Assembly: GCA_903934875.1 (NCBI GenBank)
Contig: CAIZPP010000139.1
Coordinates: 1 to 46,977, forward strand
Source of the DNA: an uncultured Methylococcaceae bacterium
GTDB taxonomy: Bacteria > Pseudomonadota > Gammaproteobacteria > Methylococcales > Methylococcaceae
Reading direction: 5' to 3'
Length of the DNA: 46,977 nt
The translations under genes and the position numbers were made by a program. Positions 27,377 through 35,571 of this stretch are shown in pieces (position 1 is the first letter of the stretch; the number at the start of each line of letters is the position of its first letter). The notes below the pieces were generated by a model that saw nothing but the letters and a program-made list of their open reading frames with translations, was not told the DNA's origin and did not search any database.

Positions 27377-28741
27377 CTAAAGCACCAATTCATCCATCAA
27401 ATGCGCCCCGGCACGAGCGGTATGTAGGCCTAGCCCGGCATCCCGCAGCAACTGATGGAAGTTCTCTGAACGGTCGGATACGGACGAGGCGGCCAGCATC
27501 AGTTCCAGTTCCACCGGTGGCACTTGGCGCATGAAGCGCCGCACCAATTCCGCATCCACGCCGTCGCCGCCGAATTCCCCTAGAGCCAACGAACGCGAAA
27601 ACCCGTAGAACTGGCGCAAGCGGTTCTCGCAGAGTTGGGCATGGCGGGCGCGGCGGGCCGGGTCCTTCAGCGATTCGCACAGTGCCAGAGCCGTCATGGA
27701 GGCGTTGTAAAAAGCATTCAGCACACCGTGGGAATAAATGGGATCGACAAAAGATGCCGCATCGCCTATGCAATAAAAATTCTCCCCGCAGAGTTTGGTG
27801 GAGTAGTAGGAATAATCCGGCCTTTCGCAAAAGGAACCCTCCACATACTCGGCTGTATCCAGCAGGCGGTCCAGGTAGGGGGCACGCCTTAAGGTGTCTA
27901 GGAAAAACTGTTCGCGCCCTGCCTTGTCCATGACGCGGGCCGTATCGGTGTTGATGACCAAACCCACGCTGGTGAGCTTGCGCAAGACGATATGCCAGAT
28001 CCAACCGTCTGCAAAGGAGGTGACAAAGGTGACGGGCCGAACCTTGCCGATGTATGCCGCTGGATGGCCCCGACCGTCGGCACCCACGAAGCGGGAATTT
28101 TTGAAATAGCCCCACAAGGACAGGAACCTCATGCGCGAATCCACTAGCCGCTTGGACTTGAACTGCCCGGCGAGCAGGGCGGAAGGCCCGCTGGCATCGA
28201 CCACAAAACGGCAGTTCAACCGCCCCGCGGAGGCATCGTCCCCGCGCCGGTCCACATAATGCACCTGCGGGGAGTCCAAGCCCAGATTGGCCTCGCGGAC
28301 GGTAACCTGCTGAAAAACCCTTGCGCCCACGCTTGCGGCGTGATTCAGCAGCAATTCGTCGAAGATATCCCTTTCCACATGCAGCGCGGGCCGGGTGAAG
28401 CCGAATTCGGCGAAGGCGATGCGGTGGATTTTCCCGTTCCAAACCGCGATGCCACCGGCTTTGGCGAGGAAACCTTCCTTTTCGATCAGCGGTGACGCAC
28501 CGGTCTGGTCGGCGTATCTCCAAACATGCGGGATCAGGCTCTCGCCCACTTGGGGGCGGGGATGGCGGGCTTTTTCCAGCAGCACCACATCCACACCGCG
28601 CTGTGCCAGCAAGGCCGCAACACTGGAACCGGCGGGGCCGCCGCCGATGACCAGGACATCGCATTGATCTGGGATTGCAGCGCCGCAGGATGTGCTGGGC
28701 TTGTGAAGCGCATCAGTCGGCAATGTTATCAACCTTGCCAT
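27377..28741 (-). CDS. FAD-dependent halogenase-like oxidoreductase
   Basis: The 454-residue flavoprotein belongs to the tryptophan-halogenase/PltA-like group of FAD monooxygenase folds. The FAD dinucleotide motif is VIGGGPAGSSVAALLAQRG (about 31-49). VGESLIPHVW and a Lys in GFLAKAGG (Lys94) correspond to the halogenase catalytic Lys. GDAASFVDPIYSHGV is the second FAD motif. The halogenase WxWxIP motif is only partly kept (WIWHIV, 247-252, Pro replaced), so it may not halogenate. The ATG at 28741 overlaps the end of the lipoprotein gene by 29 nt, indicating one operon. It flanks the aryl-polyene cluster and probably modifies its product or a precursor (inference). Confidence 0.82.
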   Translation of the reverse strand: MARLITLPTDALHKPSTSCGAAIPDQCDVLVIGGGPAGSSVAALLAQRGVDVVLLEKARHPRPQVGESLIPHVWRYADQTGASPLIEKEGFLAKAGGIAVWNGKIHRIAFAEFGFTRPALHVERDIFDELLLNHAASVGARVFQQVTVREANLGLDSPQVHYVDRRGDDASAGRLNCRFVVDASGPSALLAGQFKSKRLVDSRMRFLSLWGYFKNSRFVGADGRGHPAAYIGKVRPVTFVTSFADGWIWHIVLRKLTSVGLVINTDTARVMDKAGREQFFLDTLRRAPYLDRLLDTAEYVEGSFCERPDYSYYSTKLCGENFYCIGDAASFVDPIYSHGVLNAFYNASMTALALCESLKDPARRARHAQLCENRLRQFYGFSRSLALGEFGGDGVDAELVRRFMRQVPPVELELMLAASSVSDRSENFHQLLRDAGLGLHTARAGAHLMDELVL

Positions 28742-29276
28742 TGTTAAAATGGACGATGAATTTGTTGAAACGGCTGGACCAGTAAGTCCAGTCGTTGGAG
28801 TCCAGGCTGGGAGTCTCATGCTGGGGTGGATAACCGATGGCCACCAAAACGGCCTGCCGCTCCATGCCTTTCTTGACTTTTCCGGCTAGGATGTGTTGCT
28901 GTTCGGCCATGGAAAAGCCGCTGAGATCGACTTTGCGCGGCCCCAAGATTTTTAGAAAAGCCCTAGGCATGTCATCCTTGGTGTACTTGGGGACATTTTC
29001 GATGCTGAGGTTCTGGCCGGTTTGGTTGATCTTGATTTGGGCTTTGTCGGTGCCTATGGATACCAGCGACACAGGGGTATTGACGGGGATCAAGATGCCC
29101 CTGCGGTAATTGGTGGTGCGATAATTGTTTTCTTCCTGAAACAAGCTGAATTGGGTGTAGTAAGTCTGCCCGATCTGGATGCCTGGCGGAAGATCGGAGG
29201 ATTTGATCTGCCGGTTGCAAGCCCCTAGCAAGCACATGAGGATAAGAAGGAAAAATAGGGAACGTTTTCTGAGCAT
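28713..29276 (-). CDS. Lipoprotein with BamE/SmpA-like C-terminal fold
   Basis: The 187-residue predicted lipoprotein has a basic start, hydrophobic segment and lipobox LLGAC at about residue 19. The C-terminal region (KKGMERQAVLVAIGYPPQ ... DWTYWSSRFNKFIVHFNNGK) has the GM..Q....IG.P...W.Y....F.V.F.NGKV pattern of BamE/SmpA-type domains. It is translationally linked to the downstream halogenase-like gene and preceded by the conserved 41-bp APE box. Role unknown; an outer-membrane part of pigment handling is possible. Confidence 0.75.
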   Translation of the reverse strand: MLRKRSLFFLLILMCLLGACNRQIKSSDLPPGIQIGQTYYTQFSLFQEENNYRTTNYRRGILIPVNTPVSLVSIGTDKAQIKINQTGQNLSIENVPKYTKDDMPRAFLKILGPRKVDLSGFSMAEQQHILAGKVKKGMERQAVLVAIGYPPQHETPSLDSNDWTYWSSRFNKFIVHFNNGKVDNIAD

Positions 29277-29291
29277 AATTCTAACCCATAT

Positions 29292-29332
29292 GGTATGTGA
29301 AGCATGGAAAAATATTTATATACAGCGTTTTC
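29292..29332 (-). promoter_or_regulatory. Conserved 41-bp element upstream of lipoprotein/flavoprotein operon
   Basis: GGTATGTGAAGCATG, five variable bases, ATATTTATA and TACAGCGTTTTC. The same 41 bases occur inverted at 42438-42478 with 35 matches. It lies just ahead of the lipoprotein start at 29276. The core TACAGCRTTTT also occurs four more times around 42295-42892. Confidence 0.6.
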
Positions 29333-29379
29333 TAGGAAATAACGGCTTAACGATCAATGTTGTAGGATTTACTGTTCAG

Positions 29380-29419
29380 CCTTCGACCCTTCGACAAGCT
29401 CAGGACTCAGGGCGAACGG
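29380..29419. repeat. Dispersed CTTCGACAAGCTCAGG-type repeat
   Basis: The block CCTTCGACCCTTCGACAAGC followed by TCAGGACTCAGGGCGAACGG is a familiar proteobacterial intergenic repeat. It sits between the TauE/SafE gene and the lipoprotein operon; no gene is affected. Confidence 0.6.
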
Positions 29420-29474
29420 AAAATCCTTAACTTAATGGCAGTGAGGGGCATCCGGGGGATATTTACCGGCAGCG

Positions 29475-30431
29475 CTACACATACCGCCGCGAACGGTACA
29501 TCAGATAATACACGCAGGAAAACCCCAAGAACAGTGCAATCGAGCCGGCGGCAATTTCCCTGCTCAACGGAATCAGCACCAGGGAGGATGCCAACTCCGC
29601 CAAAATTAGCAGGATCAAGGTTCTAACCACGAGCATCCTTGACATGCGCGAACAAACATACACGCCCAAAGGTGCCCCCATAGCCACGATGGGGATGGCT
29701 GCAAGCCAGTATTCGGTCACTGGCGGGACAAACTGCCCCGCACCGACGATCATGGCGAAGCCGGACCAGGAGGTCAACACCATCATCACGATGACCGTCG
29801 GTGTCGCGGACTTCTCGCACATCCGAAATAACAGCACCAAGACAGAAAAAACGATGATTTCCAGGCCGCTGCCTAACAATCCGCTGACCAGCCCGCCTAT
29901 CATGCCGAAGGCTAACAGAATGCCCTTTTCCAAGGCATTGAAGCGGGGCAGGCCAGCGTGCCTGTCCCTGTCCGGGTCTAGGTTGTGCCACCATAGCGCC
30001 AAGGCAAAACTGCACTGGACTACGGTGAACAATATCCTCACTACACTGGGTGGCAGCAGCGCGGAAAGCGAAAGCCCCACTGCCAGCATTGGCACCGAAC
30101 CGAGGACAACCCAAGCCACGGCACGCCATTCGACGCGGATGCGCAACAGGAGGATGGTCAAAAAACCCGAACCCATGCCTATGCTTTGGGTAGCGAGGGA
30201 AAACAGCTTGGCCTGCGCGGGCGGAATGGCAAGCAGTTTGGTGAACACGGGGAAGGCCACAGCCCCCCCCGCCTCGCTGGTCGCACCGCCGATGAAAGAC
30301 CCGAAAGCCATGGTGAGAGTGATCTGCCAATGTTTGACCAATGCCCAAAACGGCGGGTGGCCAGGCAGGAAATACCAGCCCAGCCAAACCAAGGGAGGAA
30401 TCAGAAAGACCAAAGTTCGACTACTGGGCAT
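29475..30431 (-). CDS. TauE/SafE-family membrane permease
   Basis: The 318-residue integral membrane protein has about eight helices. It carries the typical small-residue-rich repeats FGSFIGGATSEAGGAVAFPV and FGMIGGLVSGLLGSGLEII (the duplicated GG..SG..G motif of TauE/SafE). The family exports or imports sulfur-containing or organic anions. It is on the same strand as the APE operon, 71 nt after the DUF29 gene, but function in pigment export is not shown; substrate unknown. Confidence 0.85.
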   Translation of the reverse strand: MPSSRTLVFLIPPLVWLGWYFLPGHPPFWALVKHWQITLTMAFGSFIGGATSEAGGAVAFPVFTKLLAIPPAQAKLFSLATQSIGMGSGFLTILLLRIRVEWRAVAWVVLGSVPMLAVGLSLSALLPPSVVRILFTVVQCSFALALWWHNLDPDRDRHAGLPRFNALEKGILLAFGMIGGLVSGLLGSGLEIIVFSVLVLLFRMCEKSATPTVIVMMVLTSWSGFAMIVGAGQFVPPVTEYWLAAIPIVAMGAPLGVYVCSRMSRMLVVRTLILLILAELASSLVLIPLSREIAAGSIALFLGFSCVYYLMYRSRRYV

Positions 30432-30502
30432 TGTTTTTTTTCGGTAGTATGGCAGTGTTCCAAAACTAGATACGGACTCCGTATCTGAAAACGCCGATCA
30501 TC

Positions 30503-30943
30503 TCATTCTGGAAACCAATCAACGCCAAGAATATCATCAGCTTTCCACGGGCATGATTCTGGAAAGTGCTCGTACAAGAAGCCTGTTTCTTTCGTCGCTA
30601 TATTCAATGCCTGGGCCCAAACACTGTCCCACCATTCGACATCTTGCAAATGGGGTTTTAAGCTCGGTGTGGCTTTTAGGCAATCAAGGACATCCTTCCG
30701 TTGCACCTTGATTGTTCGCCGCCAGCTATTGCCCTGGCGTTCAGGCTGGTGCTGCCACTTCAATAGGTGGGCTAAAAGCACAGCCATATGGCTCTTCAAT
30801 TCACGCCTTTCACTTTTGCCCACGTCTTCGATCTCCTCGGCAATGTGTTCAATGTCCAGTTGGGAGAATAGCCCGCTACGCAGGAGCCGCGCCTGTTCGT
30901 TCGCCCAAGCGATGATGTCGCCGTCGTAAGTGCTGGTTGCCAT
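30503..30943 (-). CDS. DUF29 domain-containing protein
   Basis: The 146-residue soluble protein has the DUF29 signature: YDGDIIAWANEQARLLRSG, LDIEHIAEEIEDVGKSERRE, LLAHLLKWQHQPERQGNSWR, and a terminal WKADDILGVDWFP. This helical domain is common in cyanobacteria and Gammaproteobacteria. Its function is unknown. It is 44 nt after the thioesterase gene on the same strand, probably a passenger. Confidence 0.85.
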   Translation of the reverse strand: MATSTYDGDIIAWANEQARLLRSGLFSQLDIEHIAEEIEDVGKSERRELKSHMAVLLAHLLKWQHQPERQGNSWRRTIKVQRKDVLDCLKATPSLKPHLQDVEWWDSVWAQALNIATKETGFLYEHFPESCPWKADDILGVDWFPE

Positions 30944-30987
30944 GGTTTTACACCCTGTTTTTATCGCGCTAAAAACCCTAAAAAAGT

Positions 30988-31404
30988 TTAAAGAGTATCA
31001 AACTTAATTCCCAATCGCTTTAGAAACACCTCAGGGGAAGCATAGCTCATTTCCCCGGTGGCGGTATCCACAGCCGCTTGTATGGTGTGCCCTTTGGTCA
31101 GCACTTCACCCGTTTCGGCATCGGCTATGAGATATTTTATCTTCATGCGGTATTCCCACTCCTGCAATTCCGCCGATACCAGGATGTCCTGGCCAAACCT
31201 CGCGGGACGGACAAAGCGCAATTGCAAATCGACGATGGGCCAAACGTAACCGCTGGCCTTCATCGCCATGTAGCCATAGTCGATCTGGTCGAGCATTGCG
31301 CAACGGGCAATTTCGAGATATTTGCAAAAATGCCCGTGCCAAGCAATGCCGAGCATGTCGATATCATGGAAAGGCACCGTCAACTTCACTTCGGCGCGGA
31401 TCAT
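30988..31404 (-). CDS. Hotdog thioesterase (ApeK-like) of the aryl-polyene cluster
   Basis: The 138-residue 4HBT hotdog-fold thioesterase has the catalytic segment FHDIDMLGIAWHGHFCKYLE (Asp of the YbgC/FadM group). LQLRFVRPARFGQDILV and GEVLTKGHTIQAAVD are the following strands. The ATG at 31404 has AAGGAAGGAC upstream; a longer frame runs into an extragenic repeat. In aryl-polyene clusters such enzymes (ApeK) release or proofread acyl chains on the ACP. Last biosynthetic gene of the minus operon. Confidence 0.85.
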   Translation of the reverse strand: MIRAEVKLTVPFHDIDMLGIAWHGHFCKYLEIARCAMLDQIDYGYMAMKASGYVWPIVDLQLRFVRPARFGQDILVSAELQEWEYRMKIKYLIADAETGEVLTKGHTIQAAVDTATGEMSYASPEVFLKRLGIKFDTL

Positions 31405-31490
31405 TGGCGTCCTTCCTTTGTGCTGACCTCGCCCGCTTCTGTGTCGGCAATCCTGTTTACGACGAAGTTTGCCGTAACTTGAGGCTTGCC

Positions 31491-31532
31491 ATCCCTGGAC
31501 GCTGGATTCCGGCATCCATGCCTGAATGACGG
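31491..31532. repeat. Dispersed CTGGATTCCGGCATCC palindromic repeat
   Basis: ATTCCGGCAT and ATGCCTGAAT (31505-31526) form an imperfect palindrome within the common proteobacterial repeat CTGGATTCCGGCATCCATGC. It fills the 129-bp gap between the GT/acyltransferase and thioesterase genes. Confidence 0.65.
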
Positions 31533-31533
31533 G

Positions 31534-33258
31534 TTATTTTTCATCGTTTTGGCTCAAACTGGGCATTGCCGCTTCTGTGCCGGACGATGGGTTCCAATAC
31601 GGGTAAAAATTGAACCACTGGAATGGCACTGTGTGGCAATGGGCTTCAAGCCGTCCGGCATAGCGTCCCGCCAGGGTTGCAAGCATCTGCCGGCGTTGCG
31701 GCTCGGAGCGCGGGATGCGGATGGATTCGGCGAAAAGTTCCAGGTTTATCTGAAAACGCCCATCCTTCGGGTAACAAAATAGGGTATACACCGGGCAACG
31801 CAAGAGCGATGCGAGCAAATAGGGGCCTTGAGGAAATTCCGCGTCCTTGCCTAGGAAACTCGCCGATACTGTGCGGCTGCCTGTGACCGGAATTCTGTCA
31901 CCCACCAGTACCAGAAACTCCCCGCGCTCGATTTTTTCCTGCAATTCTATGGCGATACCCGGATTCAACTCGGTAACCTGGATGAGTCGGATGGTAGTAC
32001 TTCCCCCGCTGCCACCCAGCATGCGGTTGAACTTCTCCGCGTGTTTAGTGTGGACTAAGATGTTGAGATAGATGTGGCCGCGCAGGTTGGCTATTGCCTG
32101 GCAAATTTCCAGGTTGCCGACATGGCCGCTTAGGATCATGGCCCCGCGCTTTTGCTCCAGCAAATCAAGCAGCAGTTGGCGATTTGGAAAACTGACTTGG
32201 CTGGGGTCGATATTTCCCGTCCACGCGATGATTTTATCCAGCAGCGTCTCACCGAAGCTTAGGAAATGGCGGTAACTCTCCCACCCACTGCCACTTAGCC
32301 CCAATTCGGGAAAATGCTGGCCCAAGCGGCACAAATACTCCCGCGAGGCATCGCGGGCGATTTGTCCGGTGAGGAAGTAATAACTGACGACCGGGAACAA
32401 GAACAGGCGGAACGCCCAGCGGCCAAAAATCCGGTAAACCCACAGCAAGGCACGTATACCCCAGACGGTGCTAGTTTCCTCCAAGGATGCCCAATGGCGG
32501 GTGGCGCTTTCTGGCTGCATTGCGTGCCTAGCCAACAGTTTCGGCAAACGTGGCAACATGCCGAAAAACAAACGGGCATGGGTCAGGCTGATGCGCAGAT
32601 TATCTTCCCATCCGCGGAAATGAGACACGCCATCTTGCGGATAACCCACCTTGGTCGGAATCGACACGACAGGCACACCTTGCCAGTAAAGCCGGACTAG
32701 AATTTCCACATCAAAGGCCATGCGGTCTTCCAGCACGGTGGTTTGGATCAGCCTTGCGCAAGTGTCGACCGGATAGACCCGGTAGCCGCACATCGAATCG
32801 CGGATAACGAAGGAGGCGGTGTTGATATGTACCCAAACATGGGTCAGGTAGCGGGCGTAATAGCGAAGTCTGGGGATGGATTCGTCAAATATCGGTTGGC
32901 CGATGACAACCGCCTGCGGGGTTTCCCTGGCGGTGGCAAGGAATTTGTCCAGATCGTCCAAGTCATGCTGACCGTCGGCATCAATTTGCACGGCATGGGT
33001 ATAACCTAGTCCTAGTGCCAACAGGAGGCCCTCCTTCACCGCCCCACCCTTGCCTCGGTTGGCTTCCAGCCGGACAGACCGCACCCAGTGGTATTGACTG
33101 GACAAGCCGCGGATTATCCCAGCACAGGATTCAAGGCTGCCATCGTCCACCAAGATGCAAGGCAACCCGTAAGGAGCCAGGCGTTCCACAATCGCAGGCA
33201 AAGGCCCTTCATGGTTGTAGACAGGAATGAGCAGGCATGGATTAAACGCTGTCGCCAT
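31534..33258 (-). CDS. Bifunctional glycosyltransferase 2 / LpxL-type acyltransferase (ApeJ-like)
   Basis: The 574-residue fusion begins with residues 1-245 as a GT-A family 2 glycosyltransferase (CLLIPVYNHEG, ILVDDGS, VQIDADGQHD with the metal-binding DxD). Residues 275-560 are an LpxL/HtrB-like lipid acyltransferase (LSGHVGNLEICQAIANLRG with H....E; LVLVGDRIP; FPQGPYLLASLL). This two-domain protein is typical of aryl-polyene clusters, where it is thought to join the polyene to a sugar or lipid anchor at the inner membrane. It overlaps the dehydratase gene by 17 nt. Confidence 0.9.
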   Translation of the reverse strand: MATAFNPCLLIPVYNHEGPLPAIVERLAPYGLPCILVDDGSLESCAGIIRGLSSQYHWVRSVRLEANRGKGGAVKEGLLLALGLGYTHAVQIDADGQHDLDDLDKFLATARETPQAVVIGQPIFDESIPRLRYYARYLTHVWVHINTASFVIRDSMCGYRVYPVDTCARLIQTTVLEDRMAFDVEILVRLYWQGVPVVSIPTKVGYPQDGVSHFRGWEDNLRISLTHARLFFGMLPRLPKLLARHAMQPESATRHWASLEETSTVWGIRALLWVYRIFGRWAFRLFLFPVVSYYFLTGQIARDASREYLCRLGQHFPELGLSGSGWESYRHFLSFGETLLDKIIAWTGNIDPSQVSFPNRQLLLDLLEQKRGAMILSGHVGNLEICQAIANLRGHIYLNILVHTKHAEKFNRMLGGSGGSTTIRLIQVTELNPGIAIELQEKIERGEFLVLVGDRIPVTGSRTVSASFLGKDAEFPQGPYLLASLLRCPVYTLFCYPKDGRFQINLELFAESIRIPRSEPQRRQMLATLAGRYAGRLEAHCHTVPFQWFNFYPYWNPSSGTEAAMPSLSQNDEK

Positions 33259-33604
33259 GGAAATAGATTCTTCCTGAGCTGTATTCGGCAGTTTCCGAAC
33301 GGTAACAGAATTCCAACTTGTTGGCTGGGTTCCGATATCGCAAAACCAGTTCCACGCGCTGCCCAGGTAATAATAACTCTTTAAACTTGATTGTTTCCAT
33401 ATGGCTGAATGAACGGCTAAGGGCTAAATATTGCCGTGCGTAATGCACTGCCCATTGGATTTGCACCACGCCTGGCACGACGGGGACTTCATCGAAATGG
33501 CCTTTAAAATAAGCCAGTCCTTCGGGTATGCGCAAGGCTAGTACAATACCATAGGCATCTGTTCGCTCCCCGAGTATTTCCGGAAACAAAATCTGACAAG
33601 TCAA
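33242..33604 (-). CDS. FabZ-like 3-hydroxyacyl-ACP dehydratase (ApeI-like)
   Basis: This is a hotdog dehydratase of about 120 residues with the FabZ/FabA-type segment LAYFKGHFDEVPVVPGVVQI, with catalytic His in GHF. In aryl-polyene systems ApeI and ApeP dehydrate the beta-hydroxyacyl-ACP. A TTG at 33604 is taken as start. The longer frame begins with a GTG at 33661 lying inside an intrinsic terminator stem, which is unlikely to be translated as such. The true start may have been lost when the AT-rich cassette was inserted upstream. Confidence 0.8.
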   Translation of the reverse strand: MTCQILFPEILGERTDAYGIVLALRIPEGLAYFKGHFDEVPVVPGVVQIQWAVHYARQYLALSRSFSHMETIKFKELLLPGQRVELVLRYRNPANKLEFCYRSETAEYSSGRIYFHGDSV

Positions 33605-33648
33605 ATTCTTACCAAATTGAATTGCTGATGTAGGTGCTTTTCGATCAC

Positions 33649-33673
33649 AAAAAAAGCCCACTTGGTGGTGGGC
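33649..33673 (-). terminator. Intrinsic terminator ending the AT-rich cassette
   Basis: On the minus strand: GCCCAC stem (33668-33673), six-base loop, GTGGGC stem (33656-33661), then seven T. This is a textbook rho-independent terminator placed after the two cassette genes and directly ahead of the dehydratase gene, so it would reduce read-through into the downstream APE genes. Confidence 0.85.
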
Positions 33674-33716
33674 CTGACTAATGTGTTATGATGCTTCGGT
33701 TGTTATCTGATATTTC

Positions 33717-34031
33717 TTATTTGGCTACAATTTTGCTGCTAACAATTGTAGCTAAGGCCATCAAACATGCCAGAACAAACAAGATGGAACTATTTAATGA
33801 TGGCATAGCTACTGCTACAGCCACTACCGCAGCCAATAGCAATGTAAGCATCCACCACGGAATAATTCTTAGTGTACCCTTGATAAGGGTTGACACGGAA
33901 CTGATGATTAACACAACTATCTCATGAAGGTTAGTTTTTATATTGTTATTTATCAGTCTATTAGCATAAACCCACATAACAGAGCCTAATATAATTGAAA
34001 TCAGGTTTCCAATAAGAAGCTCTGTTAACAT
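33717..34031 (-). CDS. Small membrane protein of AT-rich cassette (second gene)
   Basis: The 104-residue hydrophobic protein has three to four helices (LLIGNLISIILGSVMWVYA, EIVVLIISSVSTLI, WWMLTLLLAAVVAVAVAM, SSILFVLACLMALATIVS). The ATG at 34031 has CTGGAG seven bases upstream. It starts 15 nt after the preceding cassette gene, so the pair is cotranscribed. I recognise no family. Base composition is far more AT-rich than the APE genes on either side, indicating recent acquisition. Confidence 0.65.
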   Translation of the reverse strand: MLTELLIGNLISIILGSVMWVYANRLINNNIKTNLHEIVVLIISSVSTLIKGTLRIIPWWMLTLLLAAVVAVAVAMPSLNSSILFVLACLMALATIVSSKIVAK

Positions 34032-34046
34032 GGCAGTCTCCAGCAA

Positions 34047-34406
34047 TTAGTTTATAAGATTAGTAGAATAAAAAAGAGCAGTGTAAGAAAAAACAAAGCT
34101 AAGGATAAACATTAACCCAGATGCTAGGCTATGTTTTTTTGATCCTATGATTATACAGAATATCCAAAAAAGTATTAAAACAATATCTATAAGAATGTAT
34201 GTTACTTCGCTATCCCCTGAAAATCTATTAAACGACCCAGAGTAAACATTTTTCAACAAAAGACCAGTATATAATGAACAAACTGTTATTGATATATCCG
34301 CAGCAAGAAGATGTGGATTTAAAATATTTGATAGGAATTTTAAGCTTATATTAAAAATAGAAAAGACTATTGGTAAATATGGTATTAAGTTACCTATTCC
34401 AGACAT
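34047..34406 (-). CDS. Small membrane protein of AT-rich cassette (first gene)
   Basis: The protein has 119 residues and about four transmembrane helices (LIPYLPIVFSIFNISLKFL, AADISITVCSLYTGLLL, ILIDIVLILFWIFCIII, GLMFILSFVFSYTALFY). The ATG at 34406 is preceded by GAGGAAAAA. No known family is recognised. AT-rich codons (many ATA, TTA, AGA) contrast with the GC-rich host genes. With the next gene it forms a two-gene unit bounded by an inverted repeat and a terminator. Confidence 0.65.
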   Translation of the reverse strand: MSGIGNLIPYLPIVFSIFNISLKFLSNILNPHLLAADISITVCSLYTGLLLKNVYSGSFNRFSGDSEVTYILIDIVLILFWIFCIIIGSKKHSLASGLMFILSFVFSYTALFYSTNLIN

Positions 34407-34450
34407 TTTTTCCTCGATGATATATAGACAACGATTAAGCACAAAAAATC

Positions 34451-34472
34451 CATTGACAAAGTAAAGTCAATG
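34451..34472. promoter_or_regulatory. CATTGAC-N8-GTCAATG inverted repeat upstream of cassette
   Basis: Perfect 7-bp arms with an 8-bp AT-rich spacer lie 45 bp ahead of the first cassette gene. The position suits an operator in the cassette's own promoter. No exact -10/-35 pair could be assigned. Confidence 0.4.
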
Positions 34473-34599
34473 ACACAATCGGAACAACTTTAAATTTTTA
34501 AAGAAAATTACAATGCTTGTAAAAAGCAGGCAGTAACGCTAACACCTTCAGCGCGATGTTGTCAAGATATATTTCTCTAATGTAGACACCCAACGCGAT

Positions 34600-35304
34600 T
34601 TATGCGCATGGTTTCACCCTGACTTTTCGACGGACGGCCATCTCCCCAGCCATCAACAGCCCCATCAACACATAGAACACGCAGCCATTATACAGGCTCC
34701 ACAACCAGCGCTCTCCATACCAGACTGTGGCCATGGAGATTGCGGCATTGACCAAGAAAAAACCACTCCACACCTGCGTGACTTTACGCGTGTAGGCTAC
34801 CCCATTGGGCGGCAGTTCCGGGTCTTCAAGCCTCGCCAGCCGTTCCACGACTGTCGGAGGATGGAAGAGGCTATAGGCAAAAACAGCGAAAAACGACAGG
34901 CTCACAAACACCGGATAGGCCAGCAACCAAGCGGGTTCATTGGTCAGTGCGATAAGCAGTAGGAACAACGCGCAGGCGGGAAACACAAGCGGCCACAGTC
35001 CGCCTGTCTGCTGGTTTGTGTTGCGATTCATGAAGCGTAGCAGGAAAAGCCCCGCCAATGCCAAGGCCAAATATCGGGGTTGCAGATAATCTAGGGAAAA
35101 CCAAACCAAGAAAGGATAACTGACTGTCACCACCCCGATAAGGTGTATTCCAGAAATGAACCTACCGGTTCCCCCCTTTGCAAAAGGGGGGTCAGGGGGG
35201 ATTTTATCCAAGTCACAGCTAAAGTTCGGGCCTTCAATCCCCCCAGCCCCCCTTTTGCAAAGGGGGGTAAACTTTCTTGGAAATCTCCTAATGCCATTGA
35301 GCAT
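34600..35304 (-). CDS. COG4648-type membrane protein of APE cluster (ApeG-like)
   Basis: The multi-helix membrane protein (234 residues from the ATG at 35304) has the conserved family tail ERLARLEDPELPPNGVAYTR, KVTQVWSGFFLVNAAI and YNGCVFYVLMGLLMAGEM. Homologues of this COG accompany ACPs and acyltransferases in aryl-polyene clusters. The first 50 residues are encoded by a C6/G6 repeat element and are not family-like. The original start near GIHLIGVVTVSYPFLV appears to have been displaced; no good alternative start codon was found there. Confidence 0.75.
   Translation of the reverse strand: MLNGIRRFPRKFTPLCKRGAGGIEGPNFSCDLDKIPPDPPFAKGGTGRFISGIHLIGVVTVSYPFLVWFSLDYLQPRYLALALAGLFLLRFMNRNTNQQTGGLWPLVFPACALFLLLIALTNEPAWLLAYPVFVSLSFFAVFAYSLFHPPTVVERLARLEDPELPPNGVAYTRKVTQVWSGFFLVNAAISMATVWYGERWLWSLYNGCVFYVLMGLLMAGEMAVRRKVRVKPCA
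35171..35267. repeat. Mini inverted-repeat element with CCCCCC...GGGGGG ends
   Basis: Two copies of a C6-T3/4-GCAAA-G6 palindrome (35171-35191 and 35247-35267) lie in opposite orientation and flank about 55 bp. This is the layout of a short MITE-like element. It lies in frame at the 5' end of the COG4648 gene, between it and the ACP gene. Confidence 0.7.
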
Positions 35305-35322
35305 AGATGTTTGCCATGAAAG

Positions 35323-35571
35323 TTAGGCTGCGTTGATTCGATAAACGGTGTCCACCACATCCTGTATAGTGCGTGCGTTTTTGAAATCCTCCGGATTGAT
35401 GCGTTTACCGGTGATGTCCCGCAACCTGACCATCAAATCCACGGCATCTATGCTGTCGATATCCAAATCCAAGCTCAAGTTTGCACTCAAGACTATAGCC
35501 TCCGGTGCCAGTTCGAACATTTCCGACATTAACTGCCTTAAGGTGAGGAATATTTCTTCTTGGGTTTTCAT
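35323..35571 (-). CDS. Acyl carrier protein (ApeF-like)
   Basis: The 82-residue carrier protein has phosphopantetheine Ser40 in LDLDIDSIDAVDLM. Second of two adjacent ACPs; its start overlaps the upstream ACP stop by 4 nt (ATGA). Carries growing aryl-polyene intermediates for the KS/KR/DH enzymes encoded upstream. Confidence 0.92.
   Translation of the reverse strand: MKTQEEIFLTLRQLMSEMFELAPEAIVLSANLSLDLDIDSIDAVDLMVRLRDITGKRINPEDFKNARTIQDVVDTVYRINAA

Noticed and set aside
27390-28664. 424-residue minus-strand frame overlapping the flavoprotein
   Set aside because: It is rich in Arg, Pro and Cys and lacks domains. The overlapping frame has complete FAD motifs and is the real gene.
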